A stretch of DNA of 64,000 nt, taken from NCBI RefSeq assembly GCF_021284745.1, contig NZ_CP089925.1:434001-498000 (forward strand), given 5' to 3'. This document shows, one piece after another, positions 18,889-27,310 of this stretch. Source of the DNA: Lysobacter sp. KIS68-7 (GTDB lineage: Bacteria > Pseudomonadota > Gammaproteobacteria > Xanthomonadales > Xanthomonadaceae). Each line of letters opens with the position of its first letter. Within the stretch, counting starts at the first letter, position 1. Below the pieces are notes generated by a model. The model had not been told where the DNA came from, searched no databases, and saw only the letters and a list, made by a program, of their open reading frames with translations. The position numbers and the translations under genes were made by a program.

Positions 18889-18964
18889 GGCATTTCTCCC
18901 GGAAGGACTGCGGCCGATTGCAGCACCGCCCCGGGGGCGACGCAAGGACCTGGGTCGCAAGCGC

Positions 18965-18970
18965 TAAACT
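18965..18970 (+). promoter_or_regulatory. Probable -10 box of a leaderless pssA mRNA
   Basis: TAAACT lies eight bases before the pssA ATG and no Shine-Dalgarno sequence intervenes, so the transcript probably starts at or next to the start codon. The -35 region is not recognisable. Confidence 0.35.
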
Positions 18971-18978
18971 CGACCACC

Positions 18979-19725
18979 ATGGAGCCTCTCGAAACAACGC
19001 GCCCGCGCGCACGCGGCATCTACCTGCTGCCCAACCTGTTCACCACCGGCGGCCTGTTCGGTGGGTTCTACGCGATCATCGCGGCCTCCCAGGGCGATGT
19101 GGAACGGGCCTGCGTGGCGATCTTCATCGCCGCCGTCCTGGACGGCATCGACGGGCGCGTGGCGCGCATGACCAACACGCAGAGCGAGTTCGGCGTGCAG
19201 TACGACTCGCTCGCCGACCTCGTCAGCTTCGGCATGGCGCCTGCGCTGGTCATGTACCACTGGGCGCTGTCGTCGATGAAGCTCGACGGCGCGGTCTTCG
19301 GCAAGATCGGCTGGCTCGTCGCATTCCTCTATGCCGCCTGCGCGGCGCTGCGACTGGCGCGCTTCAACAGCCAGGTCGCGCAGGTCGACAAGCGATGGTT
19401 CATCGGGCTCCCCAGTCCCGCCGCGGCCGGCCTGATGGCGAGCTTTGCGTGGACATGTGACGACCTCGGCTTCAGCGGCCCCGAACTGCGCTACCTCGCC
19501 GCGGGCGTCGCCGTCGTGGCGGGCCTGCTGATGGTCAGTCGCGTGCGCTATTCCAGTTTCAAGGGCAGCGGACAAGGCATTCGCAGCGAACGCGTGCCCT
19601 TCGCCACCATCCTCATCGCCGTCGCGGCGCTCATCGCCTTGTGGATCGATCCGCCGCGCGTGCTGCTGGCGGCGACCGTGTTGTTCGCCCTGTCCGGTCC
19701 CGTGATGTGGTTGCGCCGCCGATGA
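18979..19725 (+). CDS. pssA: CDP-diacylglycerol-serine O-phosphatidyltransferase
   Basis: This 248-residue membrane enzyme makes phosphatidylserine, the precursor of phosphatidylethanolamine, from CDP-diacylglycerol and serine. The CDP-alcohol phosphatidyltransferase motif is complete: DGIDGRVARMTNTQSEFGVQYDSLAD carries the pattern D-G-x2-A/D-R-x8-G-x3-D-x3-D. About six to eight hydrophobic helices are visible. It is the integral-membrane (type II) PssA, not the soluble E. coli type. Its stop codon overlaps the start of the next small ORF as ATGA, and that ORF is coupled in the same way to rimI. Confidence 0.93.
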   Translation: MEPLETTRPRARGIYLLPNLFTTGGLFGGFYAIIAASQGDVERACVAIFIAAVLDGIDGRVARMTNTQSEFGVQYDSLADLVSFGMAPALVMYHWALSSMKLDGAVFGKIGWLVAFLYAACAALRLARFNSQVAQVDKRWFIGLPSPAAAGLMASFAWTCDDLGFSGPELRYLAAGVAVVAGLLMVSRVRYSSFKGSGQGIRSERVPFATILIAVAALIALWIDPPRVLLAATVLFALSGPVMWLRRR

Positions 19726-19982
19726 GCGATCACCGACCTGCCTGGGACGCTTTCCAGCGCGACGTGCTCGACGCACTCGGGCACGTCATGTACGTCGCGC
19801 AAGCGCCGCGCGCGCCGGTGGAGTTCGATGCGCCGCCGCTGCTGCGCGCACTCGCGCAAGCCGCGAACGCCCGCGTCGCGCAACTGCCGGCGCTGCCGCC
19901 GATGGAACGCCTGCGCACGCCGTCTGCCAAGCGCGCGCTGTGGCCGCAGTTGCGCGCCCTGCGCAAGGGGTCGCGCGCATGA
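19722..19982 (+). CDS. Small HolD-like protein, candidate DNA polymerase III psi subunit
   Basis: An 86-residue protein whose ends overlap pssA and rimI by four bases each (ATGA), so it is a real coupled gene. I do not recognise it with certainty. Two things point to a shortened psi (HolD). In E. coli holD lies directly upstream of and overlaps rimI, the same position as here. The C-terminal stretch TPSAKRALWPQLRAL resembles the end of E. coli psi (NPTARAALWQQI), and the central LLRALAQAANARVAQL fits the psi helix that precedes it. The family usually has about 130-150 residues, so the N-terminal part is reduced. Function inferred, moderate confidence. Confidence 0.6.
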   Translation: MSDHRPAWDAFQRDVLDALGHVMYVAQAPRAPVEFDAPPLLRALAQAANARVAQLPALPPMERLRTPSAKRALWPQLRALRKGSRA

Positions 19983-20455
19983 GCGCGATCGCCGTCGACG
20001 CCGCGCCCATCCTGCGCCCGATGCGCGAAGCCGACCTGCCTGCGGTCATGGCGATCGAGCAGCGTGCGTATGCCTTCCCGTGGACGCAGGGCGTGTTCCG
20101 CGACTGCCTGCTCGCCAACCATCCTGCGTGGGTGCTGGTCGAGAACGGGCACATCATCGGCTATGCGGTGCTGAGCGTCGCCGCCGACGAAGCGCACGTG
20201 CTCAACCTGTGTACGTCGCCCGAGATGCAGGGCCGCGGCCACGGGCGCCGTCTGCTCCGCGCGCTGCTGCAACTCGCGCGCGGCCGCGGTGCGCAGCGCG
20301 TTTTCCTGGAAGTGCGTCCGTCGAATGCGCCCGCCATCGCGCTGTACCACGACGAAGGCTTCAACGAGATCGGCCGGCGTCCGCGCTACTACCCTGCGCG
20401 CGACGGCCGCGAGGATGCGCTGGTCATGGCGCTGGAGTTGTTGCCCGCGGAGTGA
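19979..20455 (+). CDS. rimI: Ribosomal protein S18-alanine N-acetyltransferase
   Basis: RimI (158 residues) is a GNAT acetyltransferase that acetylates the N-terminal alanine of ribosomal protein S18. The start MSAIAVDAAPILRPMREADLPAVMAIEQRAYAFPW has the RimI signature (Ala-Tyr-x-Phe-Pro-Trp), the acetyl-CoA loop is seen at MQGRGHGRRLL, and the end contains LEVRPSNAPAIALYHDEGFNEIGRRPRYYP, typical of RimI. Its 3' end overlaps the 3' end of alkB on the other strand by 32 bases. Confidence 0.93.
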   Translation: MSAIAVDAAPILRPMREADLPAVMAIEQRAYAFPWTQGVFRDCLLANHPAWVLVENGHIIGYAVLSVAADEAHVLNLCTSPEMQGRGHGRRLLRALLQLARGRGAQRVFLEVRPSNAPAIALYHDEGFNEIGRRPRYYPARDGREDALVMALELLPAE

Positions 20456-21023
20456 CGCGGCGGAACGTGAGGTTGATGCGCGGGCCGACGGCGCGCGCGG
20501 TGCCGGGAACGGCGTGCAGGTAATTGCGCTGCGTCGCGCCGGACATCACCAGCAGGCTCCCGTGCGTCAAGTCCAGGCCGAGGGACGCGTCGCCGTGGCT
20601 CGCGCGGAACCGGAACCGGCGCGTCGCGCCCAGGCTGAGGGAAGCGATCAGTGGTTCGGGCCCGAGTTCGGGCTCGGCGTCGCGATGGAAGCCCAGCCGA
20701 TCCCGCCCGTCGCGGTACAGGTTCGCGAGCACGCTGTTGAACCCGGCGTGCAATTCGCGTTCGAGCCGCACGCGCACCGGCGCCAGCGCATCGGGCCAGG
20801 GATGCGGATCGAAGCGCGTGCCCGAATAGGTGTAGCTCGCATCGCCGATCCAGCAGCTGAGCCTCGGCGCATCCAGCGTGCGCCCGTACACGGTGATGCG
20901 GTGGCGTTCCCACGCAAGCCCCGCGTGAAGGGCCTCGAACAAGTCCCACGCCTCCGGCGCCCCGAGCCAGTGGGGATCCAGCAATACCGTCGCGCCCGGG
21001 AGATCGACCGCCTGCCCTGCCAT
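20424..21023 (-). CDS. alkB: Alpha-ketoglutarate-dependent dioxygenase AlkB
   Basis: This 199-residue protein resembles the AlkB family of Fe(II)/2-oxoglutarate dioxygenases that repair methylated bases in DNA and RNA. The iron ligands are His113 and Asp115 (FHRDAEPELG) and His170 (QRNYLHAVP). The 2-oxoglutarate contacts fit Arg182 in PRINLTFR. The NSVLANLYRDGRDRLG segment and the HGSLLVMSG strand are typical. It is longer in the direction of rimI than strictly needed, giving the convergent 32-base overlap. The promoter of the ETF oxidoreductase gene overlaps its upstream region. Confidence 0.9.
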   Translation of the reverse strand: MAGQAVDLPGATVLLDPHWLGAPEAWDLFEALHAGLAWERHRITVYGRTLDAPRLSCWIGDASYTYSGTRFDPHPWPDALAPVRVRLERELHAGFNSVLANLYRDGRDRLGFHRDAEPELGPEPLIASLSLGATRRFRFRASHGDASLGLDLTHGSLLVMSGATQRNYLHAVPGTARAVGPRINLTFRRVTPRATTPAP

Positions 21024-21029
21024 GGGCCG

Positions 21030-21035
21030 TAGAAT
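21030..21035 (+). promoter_or_regulatory. Probable -10 box for the ETF oxidoreductase gene
   Basis: TAGAAT, 23 bases before the ATG, is followed by a strong GGAGG ribosome binding site six bases before the start. The spacing allows a short 5' leader of about 16 bases. Confidence 0.4.
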
Positions 21036-21058
21036 GGCGGCATTCCACGGAGGCTGCC

Positions 21059-22681
21059 ATGAGTGAAACCGAACGCGACGTCATGGAATACGACGTCGTC
21101 ACCGTTGGCGCGGGCCCGGCCGGCCTTGCGTTCGCGATCCGCCTCAAGCAGCTCGACCCGAACATTTCGGTCTGCGTGATCGAAAAGGCGTCGACCATCG
21201 GCGCGCACATCCTCTCCGGCGCGGTCATCGAACCCGCCCCGCTCGATGCGCTGCTGCCCGGTTGGCGCGACAACCCGCCGCCGATCTGCGTGCCGGCGGG
21301 CCACGACGAATTCCTGCTGCTGTCGAAGACCGGCGCAACGAAGCTGCCAGTGCCGCCGCAGATGCACAACAAGGGCAACTTCATCGTCAGCCTCGGTGCG
21401 CTGTGCGCGTGGCTCGCGCCGCAGGCCGAAGCGCTCGGCGTGGAGATCTACCCGGGCTTCGCCGCGAGCGAAACGCTGCACGATGCCGACGGCCGCGTGC
21501 TCGGCGTGCGCATCGGCGACATGGGCGTGGCGAAGAACGGCGAACACAAGCCCGGTTACACGCAGGGCATCGACATCCGCGCGAAGGTCACCGTGCTCGC
21601 CGAAGGTGCGCGCGGGCACCTCACCAAGCGATTGATCAAGCGTTTCGGCCTCGACGCCGGCAGCGATCCGCAGGGTTACTCGATCGGCATCAAGGAACTC
21701 TGGCAGGTGCCCGAGGACCGCGTGACGCCGGGCAAGATCGTGCATACGCTCGGCTGGCCCGCGGACAACAACACCTACGGTGGCAGCTTCCTGTACCACC
21801 TGGACAAGGGCCGCATCGCGCTGGGTTACATCAGCGGGCTCGATTACCACGATCCGGAATACAAGCCGTGGGAAGCCTTCCAGCAATGGAAGAACCATCC
21901 GTCGGTGAAGCCGCTGCTGGAAGGCGGCACGATCGTTTCGGCAGGTGCGCGCGCGATCGTGACGGGCGGTTACCAGTCGCTGCCGAAGGTGGAGATGCCG
22001 GGCGCGCTGTTGATCGGCGACACGGCGGGCACGCTCAACGTGCCGAAGATCAAGGGCACGCACCAGGCGATCCGCTCGGCGATGCACGCGGCCGAACATC
22101 TGGTCGCATCGCAGCTCGCACCGGAAGGCTTCGACGCGAAGCTGCGCAACTCCGACGTGATGGCCGAACTGCGCAAGGTCCGCAACATCAAGCCGGGCTT
22201 CAAGCGCGGCATGTGGTTCGGCCTGCTCAACGCCGCGTGGGAAACCGCAACGGCGGGCCTCTCGCCCTGGACGCTGAAGAACAAGGCGGACTGGAACTCG
22301 CTCGACAAGGTGGGCGCGCACGAGGCGCCGAAGCGCGATTACGCGCAGCGCGACCTTGCACCGCGCGACCGCCTCGCCGGCGTGTACTTCGCCGCCACCG
22401 AACACGACGAAGACCAGCCTGTGCATCTCGTGGTGTCGGATCCGTCGGTGTGCGTGACGCGCTGCGCCGCCGAATACGACAACCCCTGCACGCGCTTCTG
22501 CCCCGCCGGCGTCTATGAAATCGTCGCCGACCCCGACGGCCCGGCGAACACCGGCAAGCGCCTGCAGATCAATTCGGCGAACTGCGTGCACTGCAAGACC
22601 TGCGACATCAAGGATCCCTACGAGATCATCACGTGGGTGACGCCGGAAGGCGGTTCGGGGCCGAACTACCAGAACCTCTGA
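21059..22681 (+). CDS. Electron transfer flavoprotein-ubiquinone oxidoreductase
   Basis: This 540-residue protein passes electrons from reduced electron transfer flavoprotein to ubiquinone in the inner membrane. The FAD-binding start is TVGAGPAGLAFAIRL (about residues 15-30). The C-terminal ferredoxin-like part has cysteine clusters CVTRCAAEYDNPCTRFCP and NCVHCKTCDIKDP, the ligands of the [4Fe-4S] cluster, and it ends in WVTPEGGSGPNYQNL, as in other ETF-QO enzymes. Its partners EtfA and EtfB are encoded about 8 kb downstream. A strong GGAGG precedes the ATG. Confidence 0.96.
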   Translation: MSETERDVMEYDVVTVGAGPAGLAFAIRLKQLDPNISVCVIEKASTIGAHILSGAVIEPAPLDALLPGWRDNPPPICVPAGHDEFLLLSKTGATKLPVPPQMHNKGNFIVSLGALCAWLAPQAEALGVEIYPGFAASETLHDADGRVLGVRIGDMGVAKNGEHKPGYTQGIDIRAKVTVLAEGARGHLTKRLIKRFGLDAGSDPQGYSIGIKELWQVPEDRVTPGKIVHTLGWPADNNTYGGSFLYHLDKGRIALGYISGLDYHDPEYKPWEAFQQWKNHPSVKPLLEGGTIVSAGARAIVTGGYQSLPKVEMPGALLIGDTAGTLNVPKIKGTHQAIRSAMHAAEHLVASQLAPEGFDAKLRNSDVMAELRKVRNIKPGFKRGMWFGLLNAAWETATAGLSPWTLKNKADWNSLDKVGAHEAPKRDYAQRDLAPRDRLAGVYFAATEHDEDQPVHLVVSDPSVCVTRCAAEYDNPCTRFCPAGVYEIVADPDGPANTGKRLQINSANCVHCKTCDIKDPYEIITWVTPEGGSGPNYQNL

Positions 22682-22683
22682 CG

Positions 22684-23616
22684 ATGATCCGCGCCCTCCG
22701 AAATCGACTTTTCCGGAGACCCACGGCGCCCCGCGTCTCGTTGCCGAGCGTCCGCGAGCGCTGGCTGCTGGTCTACAACTGCCAGGTGCTGGGCCTGGCC
22801 AACTGCCTGAACCTGCTCAGCGACGAAATCGAAGTCGAGCACCACGATCCGCACTCCTTCCGCCGCGAGGCCGTCGACATCGGCAAGCGCCTGTCCGGCT
22901 TCGATCGCGTGCTCGCATCGCCGCGGTTGCTGGAGCAATCGCCGATCGACCTGGATCGCCATGGCAAGGCCTGGGCCGTGCCGACGATCTCGTTCAACGC
23001 CTACCATCCGGACCTGTGCTACCTGCAGCACCGCGGCAACGAGTTGAAGGGACCGCTCGGCGACTACCACTCGCTCATCGCGTTCGCCGCGTTCCGCAGC
23101 GGGCTGGATGTCGACGCGACACTCGCGCTCTACGGCCCGGACACCTATGCGAGCCTGGGTTACTTCGCGCGCTGGGACCCTGCGCGCAACGCGCTGCTCG
23201 CCAACTTCAGGAAGCACGGCTTCGACCTCGACGCGCCCTTCCTGGAGTGGAGCCGCACCGGCGCCTTCATGTATTCGATCAACCATCCGCGCATCGCGTG
23301 CGTGCGCGACGTCGCGCGCAGTGTGCTCGCGCGAGCGGACATCAAGGCCCAGTACAACGACGCATTGCCGCAGGACAACCTCGCCAACGGTCCGATCTTC
23401 CCGATCTATCCGGAGGTCGCCAATCGCCTGGGCGTGGAAGGAAGTCGCATGTTCAAGATGGCGGGCGAGTACCGCTTCCTGCACCTGCGGGGCTTCGTGG
23501 AAGGAAGCTTCAAGCTGTATCGCGAACACGACGGCGACAACGGCGGCATCACCATCCGCTCCGAACAAGCCGGGCTCCTGGATGCGGCGATGACACTGAT
23601 CGGGAGGCGCGCATGA
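22684..23616 (+). CDS. WcbI-like putative acyltransferase
   Basis: This 310-residue protein resembles the WcbI family of capsule and polysaccharide biosynthesis proteins, which bind coenzyme A and are thought to transfer acetyl groups. The family hallmark is an early Gly/Asn-Cys-Gln motif; here YNCQVLGLANCL occurs at residues 31-42. A further conserved segment is PTISFNAYHPDLCYL near residue 110, typical of WcbI (Phe-x-x-Tyr/Phe-His-Pro). It starts two bases after the preceding stop codon and overlaps the next gene by four bases. The acceptor is unknown. A cytosolic location is suggested since no signal is seen. Confidence 0.7.
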   Translation: MIRALRNRLFRRPTAPRVSLPSVRERWLLVYNCQVLGLANCLNLLSDEIEVEHHDPHSFRREAVDIGKRLSGFDRVLASPRLLEQSPIDLDRHGKAWAVPTISFNAYHPDLCYLQHRGNELKGPLGDYHSLIAFAAFRSGLDVDATLALYGPDTYASLGYFARWDPARNALLANFRKHGFDLDAPFLEWSRTGAFMYSINHPRIACVRDVARSVLARADIKAQYNDALPQDNLANGPIFPIYPEVANRLGVEGSRMFKMAGEYRFLHLRGFVEGSFKLYREHDGDNGGITIRSEQAGLLDAAMTLIGRRA

Positions 23617-24668
23617 GCGGCAATCCGTATTCCGGCCTGCCGGACCACCAGTTCTGGCGGCGCAGCGTCGCGGGCACCGAGCGTTTCCGCTTCGATCCGG
23701 TGGTGTCGACGCGCTTCGCCATCGGCCGCGAAGATCGCGTGGCGACCGCGGGCAGTTGCTTCGCGCAGCACATCGCGCGCCGTCTCGCGCGCGCGGGCTT
23801 CCGCTACTACGTGACCGAGGCCGGCGAAGCGTTGCCGGCCGCCGAACGCGAGGCGCGGCAGTTCGGCGTGTTCTCCGCGCGGTACGGCAACCTCTACACC
23901 GCGCGCCAACTGTTGCAGTTGTTCCAGGAATGCTTCGAAGGGCGGCAGGTCGCCGAACCGGCGTGGCAGCGCGCGGACGGACGCTGGGTCGATGCATTGC
24001 GCCCGCAGGTCGAACCCGACGGGTTCGCATCGCCTGCGCAGGTGCAGGCGGCACGCGAGGAGCACCTCGCCGCCACGCGCACGCTGTTCGAAACCTGCGA
24101 TGTCTTCGTCTTCACCCTGGGCCTGACCGAAGCGTGGGCCTCGCGCACGGACGGCACGATCTATCCGGTCGCGCCCGGCGTGGTCGCCGGCACGCACGAT
24201 CCGGCGCGGCATGCGTTCGTGAACCTCGGCGTGCACGAGGTGCTCGCCGACATGCAGGCCTTCCTCGCGGGGCTGAAGTCGGTGAATCCACGGGTGCGCG
24301 TCGTGCTCACCGTGTCCCCGGTGCCGCTGATCGCGACCTACGAGGCGGACCGCAGTGCGCTGGTGGCCACCACTTACAGCAAGTCCGTGCTGCGCGTCGT
24401 CGCGGAGATGCTGTTTCGCGAGCACGCGTGGGTGGACTACTTCCCGTCGTTCGAGATCATCAACGGGAACTACAACAACGGCGCGTACTTCGAGGCCGAC
24501 TTCCGCAGCATCCGCCCGATCGGCGTGGACCACGTGATGCGCTGCTTCCTGCGCCACTACACCGATATCGGTGCGAAACCCGCCGCCGCACCCGCCCTCG
24601 CGGTCGTCCCCGTCGACATCGACGTGGTGTGCGACGAGGAAGCCATCGACCAGGTGCGCGGGCAGTAA
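23613..24668 (+). CDS. GSCFA-domain protein
   Basis: This 351-residue protein has a GSCFA domain, named after the motif seen here at residues 47-51 (TAGSCFAQHIARRL). Other family segments are FGVFSARYGNLYTARQ and VFVFTLGLTEAW, which resemble blocks of SGNH-like hydrolases/acyltransferases, and VVLTVSPVPL. The function of GSCFA proteins is not well established, but they often occur with polysaccharide or O-antigen genes. The start overlaps the preceding stop as ATGA, so both proteins are translationally coupled. An esterase or acyltransferase role in modifying surface glycans is an inference. Confidence 0.75.
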   Translation: MSGNPYSGLPDHQFWRRSVAGTERFRFDPVVSTRFAIGREDRVATAGSCFAQHIARRLARAGFRYYVTEAGEALPAAEREARQFGVFSARYGNLYTARQLLQLFQECFEGRQVAEPAWQRADGRWVDALRPQVEPDGFASPAQVQAAREEHLAATRTLFETCDVFVFTLGLTEAWASRTDGTIYPVAPGVVAGTHDPARHAFVNLGVHEVLADMQAFLAGLKSVNPRVRVVLTVSPVPLIATYEADRSALVATTYSKSVLRVVAEMLFREHAWVDYFPSFEIINGNYNNGAYFEADFRSIRPIGVDHVMRCFLRHYTDIGAKPAAAPALAVVPVDIDVVCDEEAIDQVRGQ

Positions 24669-24685
24669 GTCCCGGAAACGAAGAA

Positions 24686-24707
24686 GCCGGCGTCCTTCGA
24701 CGCCGGC
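24686..24707 (-). terminator. Rho-independent terminator of the first FG-GAP metalloprotease gene
   Basis: A perfect 9-base GC-rich stem with a 4-base loop; on the minus strand it is followed by TTCTTCGTTT. It lies 27 bases past the protease stop codon, and just past the GSCFA gene on the other strand. Confidence 0.8.
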
Positions 24708-24734
24708 GCCTGCGAAGCACGCGTTCCGAAAACG

Positions 24735-25601
24735 TCAGCCCGAGATCACCCAGGACTGCGCGGTGACGGTCGTGACCGGCAGCGTCGTCGCGCCATTCGC
24801 CGCCTTCCAGATCAGGTTCTGGCCGCTGGCGCTGTTGCGCCACAGGATGTCGTCCTTGCCGTCGCCGTCGAAGTCGCCGATGCCGACCACGATCCATGCG
24901 CTGTTCGCGACCGTCGTCATCGCCTGCGTCGTCGCCGAGTTGCCGCCCTTCCAGATCACGTTCGTGCCGTTGGCGTTGCGCCACAGGATGTCGGACTTGC
25001 CGTCGCCGTCGAAGTCGCCCGCGCCCACCGCGGTCCACGTCTGCGACACGACATAGGCCAGGCCCTGCGAGGTCGCCGAGTTGCCGCCCTTCCAGATCAC
25101 GTTGCGGCCGTCGTTGCGGTTGCGCCACAGGATGTCGGCGATGCCGTTACCGTCGAAGTCGCCGACACCGACCACCGTCCAGTCCAGCGCAACCGTCGTC
25201 ACCGCCTGCGTTGTCGCCGCGTTGGCCGAACGCCAGATCAGGTTCGCGCCCGTGGAAATGTTGCGCCACAGGATGTCGTCCTTGTGGTCGCCGTTGAAGT
25301 CGCCGATGCCGGCGATCGTCCACGCCGAATCCGGCACGCCGGACACGGCCATCGCCGTCGACGCGTTGCCCGACAGCCACACCACGTTGGAGCCCATCGA
25401 CGCATGGCGCCACAACAGGTCGGATTTGCCGTCGCCGTTGAAGTCGCCGGCGCCCGCAGGCACCCAGCCGCGATCGGCCACCGTCGCGGCGGCGATGGTC
25501 GTGGCGGAGTTGCCGTTCTTCCAGATCACGTTCGTACCGAAGAACGCGTTGTGCCAGAAGATGTCGGACTTGCCGTCGCCGTCGTAGTCGCCGCGATAGC
25601 C
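24735..25601 (-). repeat. Six tandem FG-GAP-type coding repeats, about 144 bp each
   Basis: The 3' end of the metalloprotease gene encodes six in-frame units of 47-48 codons. Each unit has the pattern Gly-x-Gly-Asp-Phe-Asp/Asn-Gly-Asp followed by an Ile-Leu-Trp-Arg segment and an Asn/Gly-Ile-Trp motif. The DNA copies are similar but not identical, so they are old duplications under protein-level selection. Confidence 0.85.
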
Positions 25602-27221
25602 CACGCCCGCCACCGGGAAGCGCGGTGCGCGGAACGCCGCCACGACCGGGATCGTCTGGCCGAGTGCGAGCGCCGCGTCGGCCTGGCCTGCGATGCCGCA
25701 GCGCTGGCCGCCGCAGAAGGTCAGGCGCGGGTTGGAATAGATGCGGAAGCTGGTCTGGCCGAGATTCGGCACCGACATGACGTCGTAGAAATTCCCGCCC
25801 GCCGCGTCGGTCTTGTAACCGAAGGCGTAGGGATAACGACCGAACTCTTCCGGATCCAGGTTGTTGCCGTCGGTATTGCTGTCGTCGTTGTCCGCGGCGG
25901 TCGCGCGATCGTGCGCCAGGCCGAGGTTGTGGCCGAGTTCGTGCGCGAGCGTCTCGCTGCGGCACACGCTGCCGTTGCTCGGGAACATGCTGCCGCTCGA
26001 ATCGCTGATGACCGACAGGCCCAGCGGCAATGCCGAAGCGCCAACGGCCGTCTGCGCACCACCGATCAGCCACGCCACGCCGCAGCTCTGTTGTTCCGGC
26101 TGGGTCAGGTTGCGCACGAGCACGGCCAGGTCGGCGCCCGACACATCGCGTGCAGTCAACAGGGCCTGCATCCCGGCGGGGACCGCCGCAGGGGTGCAAT
26201 TGACACCGCTGTCGGGCAGGTACAGCTGGCCCGCCGCGGCGACGTTCGTGCAGGTCATGCCCGAGAGCTCCATCAGCGCCGCGCGGTTCTGGGTGTTGTC
26301 GGCGACATCCACCTGCACGGCGCGCACGAGGCGGAACTGGCCGGCGACGCGGCTGTTGAGCAGCGCCTGGTTGGCGATGTCCACGATGGCGTTCAAGCGC
26401 GTGACCGCCTGCGAAGCGCCGCCCAGGCGCGTGGCGAAGGCCGCCGTGTAACCCATCGCGAGATCGACGGTGCTGCCGCCGACCACGGAGGTCGCCCCGC
26501 TGCCGGAGAGCGGCGCGGCGGACGCGGTCAGCGCGGACGCCGTCAATGCCGACGACGTCATGCTCGATGACAGCGACGACGCAGCGGTGCGCAGTCCACT
26601 CGTGCGCGGCGCGCTGGACATCGGCGCACTCGACATCGGTGCGCTGATCGAATCCGGCGCGAAGACCTGCGGCTTCAGCGCCTGCTCCGCGGCAAGGCGC
26701 GCCGAGTCGGTCTGCACCATGTAGGTGTGGCCGCGGGCCGTCGCGATCTCGAGTTCGTCGGTGCCGTTGGGAATCGAACCGAACACGGCCTTCGGGCCGA
26801 AGGTCAGCATCGCTTCGGTGCCCGGCTTCGTGCCGGCAGGCCGGCCCACCCATGTCCAGTTGCCATCGCCATGGTCGACGTGGCGTGCGTAATCCAGGCG
26901 GATCGGACGCCCGTCGGGCGCCTGCACGACCATGCCGCCATCCTTGATGGCCTGGATGGCGTGCGCTTCGCTGAGCTGGATCTCGCGCCAGGTCGTCGCG
27001 CCTTCGCGACGCGGTGCGCGATCGCTGTAAGCGATGAGTTCGCCGCGGTCGGGCAGGTTGGCGATGGTGGATTGCGCACGCGGCAGCGGCGCAACTTGCA
27101 TGCGCGCCGACGCGGGCGCGCGTTTGGAGTTCGCGGCGGCCGAAGCGGCCTCCTGGCCTGCATGCGACGAGCAACCCGCCGCAAGTCCGGCCAGCACCCC
27201 TACGAGGACAATCGAGCGCAT
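24735..27221 (-). CDS. Lipoprotein metalloprotease with C-terminal FG-GAP repeats (paralogue 1)
   Basis: This 828-residue protein is probably exported and lipidated: the N-terminus has a signal ending LAGLAAGC (Cys17). Residues 45-180 are a conserved region shared with its paralogue. A Ser/Ala/Thr-rich, low-complexity linker covers about 190-245. The metzincin (reprolysin-like) domain spans about 250-530, with the zinc motif HELGHNLGLAHD (His427, Glu428, His431, His437) and the Met-turn near Met482 (YDVMSVP). Six FG-GAP type repeats of about 48 residues fill 541-828, with calcium loops such as DFDGDGKSD. Repeats of this kind form a beta-propeller or solenoid. Substrates are unknown; it may act outside the cell. 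A relative with the same plan lies 5 kb downstream. Confidence 0.85.
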   Translation of the reverse strand: MRSIVLVGVLAGLAAGCSSHAGQEAASAAANSKRAPASARMQVAPLPRAQSTIANLPDRGELIAYSDRAPRREGATTWREIQLSEAHAIQAIKDGGMVVQAPDGRPIRLDYARHVDHGDGNWTWVGRPAGTKPGTEAMLTFGPKAVFGSIPNGTDELEIATARGHTYMVQTDSARLAAEQALKPQVFAPDSISAPMSSAPMSSAPRTSGLRTAASSLSSSMTSSALTASALTASAAPLSGSGATSVVGGSTVDLAMGYTAAFATRLGGASQAVTRLNAIVDIANQALLNSRVAGQFRLVRAVQVDVADNTQNRAALMELSGMTCTNVAAAGQLYLPDSGVNCTPAAVPAGMQALLTARDVSGADLAVLVRNLTQPEQQSCGVAWLIGGAQTAVGASALPLGLSVISDSSGSMFPSNGSVCRSETLAHELGHNLGLAHDRATAADNDDSNTDGNNLDPEEFGRYPYAFGYKTDAAGGNFYDVMSVPNLGQTSFRIYSNPRLTFCGGQRCGIAGQADAALALGQTIPVVAAFRAPRFPVAGVGYRGDYDGDGKSDIFWHNAFFGTNVIWKNGNSATTIAAATVADRGWVPAGAGDFNGDGKSDLLWRHASMGSNVVWLSGNASTAMAVSGVPDSAWTIAGIGDFNGDHKDDILWRNISTGANLIWRSANAATTQAVTTVALDWTVVGVGDFDGNGIADILWRNRNDGRNVIWKGGNSATSQGLAYVVSQTWTAVGAGDFDGDGKSDILWRNANGTNVIWKGGNSATTQAMTTVANSAWIVVGIGDFDGDGKDDILWRNSASGQNLIWKAANGATTLPVTTVTAQSWVISG

Positions 27222-27285
27222 GGAAAATCTCTCTGCAATCAGAATGGGGCGTCCTGATTAAGGCAGTGAAGATCACGGCGGCGTG

Positions 27286-27306
27286 AGGCGTCCGCGCCGG
27301 ACGCCT
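27286..27306. other. Hairpin in the cysNC-protease intergenic region
   Basis: A 9-base GC-rich stem with a 3-base loop in the 153-base gap between cysNC and the protease gene. It has no U-tract on either strand, so it may be a regulatory structure or part of the protease mRNA leader rather than a terminator. Confidence 0.4.
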
Positions 27307-27310
27307 GTGG

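Noticed and set aside
16354-18900. Long plus-strand open frame upstream of pssA, opposite proS
   Set aside because: It is antisense to an essential synthetase, and only the last 248 codons, which are pssA, have a real family match.
24735-25601. Regular 144-bp DNA repeats that could look like a CRISPR or satellite array
   Set aside because: The repeats are too long and too divergent, stay in frame, and encode FG-GAP units, so they are coding repeats.
27286-27306. Terminator for cysNC
   Set aside because: The hairpin has no U-tract on the minus strand and lies about 70 bases past the stop codon; a terminator call is not supported.
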